Of a stretch of DNA of 44,536 nucleotides, positions 34,941 through 43,060 are shown one piece after another; position 1 is the first letter of the stretch, and each line of letters starts with the position of its first letter. The notes beneath the pieces are model-generated. The model worked only from the letters and a program-made list of their open reading frames with translations, did no database searches and was not told where the DNA came from. Made by a program: the position numbers and the translations under genes. This stretch comes from Parcubacteria group bacterium (GTDB lineage Bacteria; Patescibacteriota; Minisyncoccia; Phycocordibacterales; Phycocordibacteraceae): the NCBI GenBank assembly GCA_028286605.1, contig JAQBRE010000007.1:1-44536 (forward strand), in the 5' to 3' direction.

Positions 34941-37472
34941 ATGGCTAACGTATTAGGCAAGATATTCGCCCAGAACCAGTCAGCGACCTTTATTAGAGGC
35001 GGTAAAGGCGTAGTGGATGCTGCTGCGGCGCTTTCGGAGCAGTTCGAAGGCCTTTCCAAGGAGGAACTCCAGGCACGCCTTCAGGTCGTTAAAGAACGCA
35101 CAGACGGGCATCCCGAGAAGGATGCAGATATCGCCGAAGTATTCGCGCTCGTGCGTGAAGCATCGCGCCGCATGCTGAAAGAGCGTCACTATGACGTGCA
35201 GCTTATCGGCGGCCTCGCGCTCGCAAAAGGGAAGATCGCCGAGATGCGCACCGGTGAAGGAAAGACGCTCGTCGCGACGCTCGCGATAACGTTGCGCGCG
35301 CTCGCGGGCAAGGGCGTGCACTTGGTGACGGTGAACGATTACCTCGCACGTCGCGATGCTGCATGGATGGGACAAGTGTATGACTATCTCGGCCTTAGTC
35401 TCGGTGTCATTTCTTCCAGCGGTGCATATGTATATGATCCATCGCACGTGACGCAAGGCGAAGACGAAGCCCGTGATGAGACAGGCTCGTTCCGCGTGTT
35501 TTACGACTACCTTCGTCCTGCATCGAAGAAGGAAGCGTACGATGCTGACATCACCTACGCGACGAACAACGAGCTCGGCTTCGATTATCTTCGCGACAAC
35601 ACCGCGTATGATGCGTCGCAGATCGTGCAGCGCGGCCATCACTATGCGATCGTGGACGAGATCGACTCGATCCTTATCGATGAAGCGCGTACGCCGCTTA
35701 TCATCTCGGGCCCTGCGGCAGACGCAGAACAGCTCTACGATCGCTTCGCTGCTATCGCGCGAACGCTCAATCCGGAAGAAGACTATACGGTTGATGAGAA
35801 ACAGAAAGCGATTCAGCTCACTGACGCTGGCATAACGAAAGCAGAGAAGGCACTCGGTATCGAGAATTTATATACGGAGGGCGGCGTGAAGTTCGCCCAT
35901 CACCTTGAAACTGCCGTACGCGCGCAGGCATTGTTCCATAAGGATAAGGAGTACGTGGTGAAAGACGGCGAGGTCATGATCGTGGATGAATTTACGGGCC
36001 GCCTGCAGCCAGGACGTCGCTGGAGCGAAGGCTTGCATCAGGCTATCGAAGCGAAGGAAGGTCTTGCCGTGCAGAAGGAGACGCGCACATACGCGAGCGT
36101 TACATTCCAGAACCTGTTCCGCATGTATGAGGCGCTTGCGGGTATGACTGGTACCGGCCTTTCTTCGGAGGAAGAATTCTACACGGTGTACAAGCTCGAT
36201 GTGGTGGTTATTCCGACGAACCGCGTCGTGCAGCGTATCGATCACGACGATCTTATCTTCCAGACGAATGCAGGGAAGTACACGGCGCTCGCACGCGAGA
36301 TCCAGGAACTGCAGGAGAAAGGTCAGCCGGTCCTCATCGGTACGGTTTCGATCGAAGACAACGAGGTTGTCAGTCAGTATCTTACGGATGCGAAGGTGCC
36401 GCACGAAGTGCTGAACGCCAAGAACCATGAACGCGAAGGCGAGCTTATCGCGCAGGCAGGCCGTAAGGGTCGCGTGACGGTGGCGACGAATCTCGCTGGT
36501 CGCGGCGTGGACATCAAGCTCGGCGGCGCACCGGTAGACCCCCAAGAGCAGGAAGCCGTCCGACAGCTCGGCGGCCTCGCCGTTATCGGAACGGAACGCC
36601 ACGAAGCGCGCCGTATCGACAACCAGCTGCGCGGCCGTTCGGGTCGCCAGGGCGACCCGGGTGAAACGCGTTTCTACGTATCGCTCGAAGATAAGCTCAT
36701 GCGCGTCTTCGCTTCAGACATGCTCAAGCGCGTCATGGGTACGTTCAAGATCCCTGAAGACGAACCTATTGCCAGCGGCATGATCAGCAAGAGCCTCGAG
36801 ACCGCGCAGAAGCGCATCGAAGGATTCAACTTTGACGCCCGCAAGCAGGTCCTTGCCTACGACGACGTGATGAACACGCAGCGCCTTTCCATATATGAGC
36901 GCCGTCGCATCGCGCTTACAGGCAGTATCGAGGATATAGAGACGGCCATCATGGATATGATCGGTACTGATGAAACAGCACTCGCCGCATACAAGGCGAA
37001 GAAGGAAGAGTTCGGTCCTGAAATATGGAGCGGCCTCATGCGTCGTCTTATCCTGCAGATTACGGATGCATTCTGGCTTGAGCAGCTCGAGACCATGGAC
37101 TATCTGCGTCGCACCGTCTCACTCCGTGCCTATGGCCAGCGCGATCCGCTCATTGAGTATCGTCGTGAAGGATTGATGCGCTTCCAGCAGATGGAAGACG
37201 GTATCGCAGCCCAGATCCGCGAAGCGATTCCTCATGTCATTCCTTCCGATGATTCCCTCATACGCGCACAGGAAGAGAAGACCCGTCGCCAGCTCGTTGC
37301 CGCAAGCGAAGGCGGAGATGGTTCTGATGAACAGGAAAAGACACCGATCGTTAAAGTTGATACGCCAAATCGGAACGATACCGTCACTATCCGCAAAGGC
37401 GATCAGACGCAGACGCTTAAATATAAGAAGGCAGAAAATCTTCTTGAAGAAGGATGGGTACTCGAGCAATAG
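34941..37472 (+). CDS. secA: Preprotein translocase ATPase SecA
   Basis: 'AEMRTGEGKTLVATLAITLRALAGKGVHLVTVNDYLARRDAAWMGQVYDYLGLS', 'TVATNLAGRGVDIKLGG', 'RRIDNQLRGRSGRQGDPG'. Confidence 0.98.
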   Translation: MANVLGKIFAQNQSATFIRGGKGVVDAAAALSEQFEGLSKEELQARLQVVKERTDGHPEKDADIAEVFALVREASRRMLKERHYDVQLIGGLALAKGKIAEMRTGEGKTLVATLAITLRALAGKGVHLVTVNDYLARRDAAWMGQVYDYLGLSLGVISSSGAYVYDPSHVTQGEDEARDETGSFRVFYDYLRPASKKEAYDADITYATNNELGFDYLRDNTAYDASQIVQRGHHYAIVDEIDSILIDEARTPLIISGPAADAEQLYDRFAAIARTLNPEEDYTVDEKQKAIQLTDAGITKAEKALGIENLYTEGGVKFAHHLETAVRAQALFHKDKEYVVKDGEVMIVDEFTGRLQPGRRWSEGLHQAIEAKEGLAVQKETRTYASVTFQNLFRMYEALAGMTGTGLSSEEEFYTVYKLDVVVIPTNRVVQRIDHDDLIFQTNAGKYTALAREIQELQEKGQPVLIGTVSIEDNEVVSQYLTDAKVPHEVLNAKNHEREGELIAQAGRKGRVTVATNLAGRGVDIKLGGAPVDPQEQEAVRQLGGLAVIGTERHEARRIDNQLRGRSGRQGDPGETRFYVSLEDKLMRVFASDMLKRVMGTFKIPEDEPIASGMISKSLETAQKRIEGFNFDARKQVLAYDDVMNTQRLSIYERRRIALTGSIEDIETAIMDMIGTDETALAAYKAKKEEFGPEIWSGLMRRLILQITDAFWLEQLETMDYLRRTVSLRAYGQRDPLIEYRREGLMRFQQMEDGIAAQIREAIPHVIPSDDSLIRAQEEKTRRQLVAASEGGDGSDEQEKTPIVKVDTPNRNDTVTIRKGDQTQTLKYKKAENLLEEGWVLEQ

Positions 37473-38713
37473 TCTCTAAGGAGACGTACGACGTCATTGT
37501 GATCGGCGGCGGAGCCGCCGGCATGATGGCTGCAGCTATGGCCGGCGCGGGCGGGAAGCGCGTGCTTCTTCTGGAGAAGAATGGAAAGCTTGGCGAGAAG
37601 CTCGCTATTTCAGGTGGCGGTCGCTGCAACATCCTGAACGCGGAAGAGGATGCGCGCGTCCTTGTTGCAAACTATGGTGCTGCGCAGCCGTTCCTTCATT
37701 CGCCATTCGCTACGTTCGGCATGCTGGAAACATACGGATTCTTCGAATCTAATGGCTTGCCGCTTACAGTGCAGGCGAAGCAGCGCGCCTTTCCGGAAAG
37801 TGAGCGTGCACGTGATGTCGTCGATTTCTTTCGCGAACAGCTCACTGCAGGAAAAGTAATCGTGAAGCTGCGCGCGCCGGTAGAGGAGATTCGTGCCAAG
37901 AGCGGCAAGATTGAATCAGTACTTGCAGGCGGTATCGAATATCGCGCACCTGCATACGTACTTGCTACGGGCGGCGTCTCGCACCCTGAGACTGGCTCTA
38001 CGGGCGATGGCTTCGATTGGTTGCGCGATCTCGGTCATACCGTTATCGCACCGACACCGACCATCGTGCCGCTCAAGGCGAAGGAAGGCTGGGTGAAAGA
38101 TCTTGCTGGAAAGAGCGTGCCGGAAGCGAAGGCGACATTCTTCGCGAACGGTACGCGCAAATTCTCCACGACGGGCCCTATCCTGTTCACGCATCAGGGT
38201 CTTTCTGGTCCCACCATCCTTAATGCTGCAGGCAAGGTTTCAGACCTTCTGCACGAGGGTGTCGTTACGGTAGAGATAGATATGTTCCCGAAAACGGACC
38301 TCGGCATTCTTGATCGCGAGCTTCGAGATTATTTTGATACCAGCAAGAACAAGTCACTAAAGAATGCATTCAGAGGATTCGTACCGAACGGCCTGAGTGA
38401 TGTGCTACTCGCACGCCTGCCCGAGATCGATCCTGAAACGAAGACGCATAGCGTTACGAAAGAGCAGCGCCGACTCCTCGCGGAACTCCTTAAGGGACTC
38501 ATGCTCACTATCACCGGACTGCTCGGTTTCGAGAAAGCCGTGGTTGCAGATGGCGGCGTTCCGCTTACGGAAATCGACATGCGCACGATGCGTTCGCTCA
38601 AGATCGAGAACCTGCACGTAGTGGGGGACCTGCTCCACATCAGCCGCCCTTCGGGCGGCTACTCCCTCCAGCTCTGTTGGACCACCGGTTTCATCGCAGG
38701 CACGAACGCGTAG
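37454..38713 (+). CDS. HI0933/YhiN-type NAD(P)/FAD-dependent oxidoreductase
   Basis: 'DVIVIGGGAAGMMAAAMAGAGGKRVLLLEKNGKLGEKLAISGGGRCNILN', 'GGVSHPETGSTGDGF', 'RPSGGYSLQLCWTTGFIAG'. Confidence 0.93.
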   Translation: MGTRAIVSKETYDVIVIGGGAAGMMAAAMAGAGGKRVLLLEKNGKLGEKLAISGGGRCNILNAEEDARVLVANYGAAQPFLHSPFATFGMLETYGFFESNGLPLTVQAKQRAFPESERARDVVDFFREQLTAGKVIVKLRAPVEEIRAKSGKIESVLAGGIEYRAPAYVLATGGVSHPETGSTGDGFDWLRDLGHTVIAPTPTIVPLKAKEGWVKDLAGKSVPEAKATFFANGTRKFSTTGPILFTHQGLSGPTILNAAGKVSDLLHEGVVTVEIDMFPKTDLGILDRELRDYFDTSKNKSLKNAFRGFVPNGLSDVLLARLPEIDPETKTHSVTKEQRRLLAELLKGLMLTITGLLGFEKAVVADGGVPLTEIDMRTMRSLKIENLHVVGDLLHISRPSGGYSLQLCWTTGFIAGTNA

Positions 38714-38778
38714 CATCTTTCGTTCGCCGTATTCGCATTGATATCTTTATATCGTGTGTTGTGATAAGATGCATCTAT

Positions 38779-39762
38779 ATGGCATTCGTAGATGAGATGC
38801 AGATTCATGCAAAGGCAGGTCACGGCGGAAACGGCGTGATTCGTTGGCTGCATATCAAAGGTAACGAGAAAGCCGGCCCTGCAGGCGGGGACGGCGGACG
38901 CGGTGGAGACATCGTGCTTCGCGCGGTGCGCGACCTCGGAATCCTTGCACGCTATCGATACTCGAAGAAGTTCCGTGCAGAGAACGGCGCACCAGGCGGC
39001 GGTAATGATAAGCACGGCAAAGATGGCGAAGACATCGTCATCCTCGTACCGGTCGGTACGGTAGCAAAGAACTGCACCACGCAGGAACTAGTCGAGTTCT
39101 TCGAAGACGGAGAAGAGAAGATCATCTTCAAGGGCGGCATTGGCGGTCTCGGTAATCCGCACTTCAAAAGCTCCATAAATCAGAATCCTAAGGAGGCTAC
39201 ACCCGGCAAACCAGGGCAGGCTGGGGATATCCAAATCACCCTTAAACTCATCGCTGACGTCGGTTTCGTAGGATTCCCGAATGCAGGGAAGTCCTCCATC
39301 CTGAACGAGCTCACTCGTGCGCAGTCTAAGGTCGGCGCGTACCCATTCACCACGCTCGAGCCGCACCTCGGTGAATTCTACGGGCACATACTCGCAGACA
39401 TTCCAGGCCTCATCGAAGGCTCCTCGGTAGGCAAAGGTCTCGGTTCTCGCTTCCTTCGCCACATAGAACGTACTAAAATCATTACGCATCTTGTCTCGGC
39501 TGAGCAAGAAGACATTGCAGAAAGCTATACCGCCATACGAAAGGAGCTTGAAACGTTCAGTGGCAACCTGGAAGGGAAGGAGGAGATAGTCGTACTTTCA
39601 AAGGCAGATCTTCTGACTCCTGAAGAGCTCGAATCGAAGCTCAAGATTCTTTCTGACGTCTCGGGTAAGCAGGCTATCCCGCTTTCGGTTATCGACGATA
39701 CGCTCCTGAAGGCCTTTTCAGACACGCTCTCCAAGCACCTCGACGCCATAAAAAAGGCGTAA
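38779..39762 (+). CDS. obg: GTPase Obg/CgtA
   Basis: 'AFVDEMQIHAKAGHGGNGVIRW', 'GPAGGDGGRGGDIVLRA', 'VGFVGFPNAGKSSILNELTRAQSKVGAYPFTTLEPHLG'. Confidence 0.97.
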   Translation: MAFVDEMQIHAKAGHGGNGVIRWLHIKGNEKAGPAGGDGGRGGDIVLRAVRDLGILARYRYSKKFRAENGAPGGGNDKHGKDGEDIVILVPVGTVAKNCTTQELVEFFEDGEEKIIFKGGIGGLGNPHFKSSINQNPKEATPGKPGQAGDIQITLKLIADVGFVGFPNAGKSSILNELTRAQSKVGAYPFTTLEPHLGEFYGHILADIPGLIEGSSVGKGLGSRFLRHIERTKIITHLVSAEQEDIAESYTAIRKELETFSGNLEGKEEIVVLSKADLLTPEELESKLKILSDVSGKQAIPLSVIDDTLLKAFSDTLSKHLDAIKKA

Positions 39763-39804
39763 CCCGCGGTTGCGCGTTTGCCTCAGAACCTCTAGGCTAG
39801 AGCT

Positions 39805-41226
39805 ATGTCCGACCCCCGTTCAGAATATAAAACGACTATCGGCCTCGAGGTCCATGCCGAGCTCGCTACGCAGACCAAGATGTTCTGCGACTCTCCGAAT
39901 GACTCGGAAGAGACGCGACCGAACCAGAACGTATGCCCGGTCTGCCTTGCGCACCCAGGAACGATTCCTGTACCGAATCGCGAAGCGATTCATCATGTAC
40001 TGCGTGTCGGCAGCGCGCTCGGTTCGAAGCTCGCCGACTACAGCGAGTTCGATCGTAAATCATATTTCTATCCGGACATTCCGAAGGGATACCAGATCAG
40101 TCAGTTCGAATATCCATTCGTCTCCGGCGGTTCGCTCGGCGGCGTTGACATCACTCGCGTGCATCTTGAAGAAGACACGGCGCGCTCTTCGCATGCGAAC
40201 GGCGCAAGTCTCGTTGATTTCAATCGTGCCGGCGTGCCACTCATGGAGCTCGTTACCGAGCCGGTGATTCATGACGCAGAGACTGCAGGCAAGTTCGCCC
40301 GTGAACTTCAGCTCCTTCTTCGCACGCTCGGTGCATCGCATGCGAACCTCGAGAAAGGGGAGATGCGCATAGAAGCGAACATTTCCGTATCAAAGACCGA
40401 CACCTTCGGAACGAAAGTTGAGGTTAAAAACATTAACTCGTTTCGTTCTGTGGAGCGCGCGATCGCCTATGAAGTTGATCGCCAGATTAAACTTATCGAA
40501 GAAGGCGGAGCCGTCGTGCAAGAAACGCGCGGCTGGGACGAAGGCAAGCAGGAGACATTCCATCAGCGCCTCAAAGAGGGTAGCGCAGACTATCGTTATT
40601 TCCCTGAGCCTGATATCCCGAAGATATATCGCTCTCGTATTGCTGAATGGAGCGATGAGGCATTAAAAGCCTCGCTGCCAGAACTGCCGTGGGAGAAGCG
40701 TGCACGCTACACAACGTTCGGCATGAAGGAAGAAGATGCTGTATACGTTGCGAACGACGTAGAGCGCGCGGTATTCTTCGACGCCGTTATAAATGCGATA
40801 GGTGATGACACGAACATGCGTATGCTCGCGGTTAATTATTTCGTATCGGATCTTGCAGGAATTTATGCGAATGCAACGAGTGAAATAAAAATTACACCGG
40901 AAACATTTACAAAACTCATACAGATGATCGGCGCGAACAAGCTTTCATCACGCGGCGCGAAAGACACGCTCGCACTGATGGCTACAGAAGGTGGCGATCC
41001 TGAAGCTCTCGCTACCGCGCATGGCCTCGTACAGGTTAGCGATACAGGCGCTTTGCTCAAGGCCGTTCAGGAGGTTATCGCAGCGAACGATGCGGTGGTA
41101 GCTGAGTACCGAGCGGGCAAAGAAGCCTCTCTTCAGTTCCTCCTTGGCCAGGCCATGAAGGCCACCCGCGGCGCCGGCAATCCTGGCGTGCTCAAGGAGC
41201 TGCTCATCGCTGAACTAAAGAAATAG
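39805..41226 (+). CDS. gatB: Asp-tRNA(Asn)/Glu-tRNA(Gln) amidotransferase subunit B
   Basis: 'TTIGLEVHAELATQTKMFCDSPN', 'NQNVCPVCLAHPGTIPVPN', 'IEANISVSKTDTFGTKVEVKNINSFRSVERAIAYE'. Confidence 0.97.
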   Translation: MSDPRSEYKTTIGLEVHAELATQTKMFCDSPNDSEETRPNQNVCPVCLAHPGTIPVPNREAIHHVLRVGSALGSKLADYSEFDRKSYFYPDIPKGYQISQFEYPFVSGGSLGGVDITRVHLEEDTARSSHANGASLVDFNRAGVPLMELVTEPVIHDAETAGKFARELQLLLRTLGASHANLEKGEMRIEANISVSKTDTFGTKVEVKNINSFRSVERAIAYEVDRQIKLIEEGGAVVQETRGWDEGKQETFHQRLKEGSADYRYFPEPDIPKIYRSRIAEWSDEALKASLPELPWEKRARYTTFGMKEEDAVYVANDVERAVFFDAVINAIGDDTNMRMLAVNYFVSDLAGIYANATSEIKITPETFTKLIQMIGANKLSSRGAKDTLALMATEGGDPEALATAHGLVQVSDTGALLKAVQEVIAANDAVVAEYRAGKEASLQFLLGQAMKATRGAGNPGVLKELLIAELKK

Positions 41227-41327
41227 ATAAAAGCCATTTTGGGGACTACGCAGCGCGACGGCGCGAGTCGGAGGAATTTTCCAGCAGGAAAATATCCGTG
41301 CCCCAAAATGGCTTTTATCTATTTCTT
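41218..41327 (+). ncRNA. Structured element copy B (candidate ncRNA / foldback element); left arm includes the gatB stop codon
   Basis: 27/27 perfect arms 41218-41244 and 41301-41327; 56-nt core; inner stem ATTTTCC-AGCA-GGAAAAT. Confidence 0.7.
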
Positions 41328-41380
41328 ATACACAGTCCCCATCTATTTCATACAAGACAAGATAGCCTTATACTTTCTAT

Positions 41381-42313
41381 ATGAATGAACTTACTATCGA
41401 TGGCAAGATATACATCTCGTCTAAGAAGGCCGCTGATCTGACGGGGTATGCGAAGGACTACATCGGGCAGCTTTGTCGTGAAGGTCACGTTGAAGCGCGC
41501 ATGGTCGGTCGCAGCTGGTATGTGCTTGAAACCTCGATACGTGCCCATCGTTTCGGCGGTGATCCGCACGCAACGCCTATTGAAGCTGCGGTTGAAGCGC
41601 CTCTGGCTGTTTCAGTAACGGATGCCTGGGAAAAGCCTACGTATGTTCAAGAAACAGTGCCCTCCATGCTTATTCCAACCGTACAGCGCCCCGCAGAGCC
41701 TGAAATAACGCCTGTAGAAGCGGTTTCTTCTGCTGAATCCTTAACTGATATGCAGGCAGCGTGGAAGGAATGGTTCTCACAGAAGCAAGATACGCTCATT
41801 GAAACGCCTGAAATCATTGATGCACGTGAGGAGGCACACAATCACGAGGACGAGATCGCTCGCAACATTCAGGCATTCAAGGATGCGCATCAGGATATCG
41901 AGGCTTCGGAGCACGAAGTAGAGCCACAGGAAGCGCTAGAAGAGCAGGTTTCAATCACTCCTATACATCATGCTGAGCCAGAGGAGCCAGTATTCGACGA
42001 GATAGAAGAGGAGTCAGAGCCGGTATTGATTCACCATGCTCCAGAAGTATTGCACGTTGCTCGTGTGGAGCAGCCTGTACTAAGCAAGAAAGAGCGTAAG
42101 CAGGCACAGGTTCGTGCCCGTAAGGCGCGTCGTGCACGTACGGAGAGCACTGGAGGATCGTTTGTTCTTCAGGCGTTACTATTCGTACTGATTCTCGTCG
42201 CTATTGTGGTAGCGATTATTGGAACTGGGTATGCGGCGAATTACGTTCGCGTTAACCCTATTCTTCTTCCTGTGTTCGATTATCTCGGTGGAACGAGCAC
42301 ATTCACTAAGTAA
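41381..42313 (+). CDS. N-terminal HTH (MerR/excisionase-like) protein with C-terminal transmembrane helix
   Basis: 'YISSKKAADLTGYAKDYIGQLCREGHVEARMVGRSWYV'; basic stretch then 'FVLQALLFVLILVAIVVAIIGTGYAANY'. Confidence 0.75.
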   Translation: MNELTIDGKIYISSKKAADLTGYAKDYIGQLCREGHVEARMVGRSWYVLETSIRAHRFGGDPHATPIEAAVEAPLAVSVTDAWEKPTYVQETVPSMLIPTVQRPAEPEITPVEAVSSAESLTDMQAAWKEWFSQKQDTLIETPEIIDAREEAHNHEDEIARNIQAFKDAHQDIEASEHEVEPQEALEEQVSITPIHHAEPEEPVFDEIEEESEPVLIHHAPEVLHVARVEQPVLSKKERKQAQVRARKARRARTESTGGSFVLQALLFVLILVAIVVAIIGTGYAANYVRVNPILLPVFDYLGGTSTFTK

Positions 42314-42372
42314 ATAAAGGGTATTCTATCTCGGATAGAATTAGTTAAAGAAATAAATAGTTACTAGATAGT

Positions 42373-42405
42373 AAAAGAACGAGCCCGAAGGGCTCGTTCT
42401 TTTAT
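42373..42405 (+). terminator. Intrinsic terminator
   Basis: AAAAGAACGAGCCC-GAA-GGGCTCGTTCTTTT. Confidence 0.9.
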
Positions 42406-42536
42406 CTTATAAGCCTATATAAGAGGACTTTCAATCAAAATATTGTGGCGCTTACATACCTATCTATAGATCCAAACGCCTTAGAAACGAATATAGAGGC
42501 ACGAATAATCATTCATATCAGTTATACAGAATGACT

Positions 42537-42626
42537 ATGTCAAAGTGCGATGAACAATGCGATCAATGTAGTAAGAATGCAGGCATTTCAAGGTTTAAAT
42601 ATGGATACACTCAAATACTGAAATAG
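42537..42626 (+). CDS. Putative 29-aa Cys-containing small ORF (speculative)
   Basis: MSKCDEQCDQCSKNAGISRFKYGYTQILK*; TATACA 8 nt before ATG. Confidence 0.25.
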   Translation: MSKCDEQCDQCSKNAGISRFKYGYTQILK

Positions 42627-43060
42627 TAAGCAAACACTAGGCTTGTCGGTCATTCGACCACTGTAACTATAGAAGTGAATGTAGTGCACGTTGCCTATAT
42701 AAAAACGCTATAAATTTAATCGAACAGGGTGTGTCCAGAGAAAATTTCTCTAAAAACTTAAAATCTATGTTCACGTGAAGCGAGTCATAAGAGTTTTTTG
42801 AAAAATTATGCTCATTGCGATCTCGAAGAGGCATTCCGAGAGCGTAGCTAGGGGTGAATAGCTAGCGTTCGCTCTTGAAGCTCTCCTTGGTCGGAGAAAT
42901 TCTTTAGAATTTTATCTTCTTACGTGGCAAATTTTACTATCCCGACTTAGCTATATTCCGTGAAGAATTCTTCATGAGTGTTTGCGGAATTTTATCCCCA
43001 CCCAAAACTGAAGAGATTATGAATTAACGCGGTAGTATTTAGTTAATTCGGTTATCCGAC

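Noticed and set aside
39770-40267. 165-aa plus-strand ORF overlapping gatB
   Set aside because: Arg/Ser-rich out-of-frame translation entirely shadowed by clear GatB coding.
42770-42830. Possible third copy of the structured element (gcgagt...TTTTTTGAAAAATTATGctc)
   Set aside because: Only a short gcgagt and an AT-rich stem resemble the core; it lacks AGCGCGACGGCGCGAGT and the AGCA loop.
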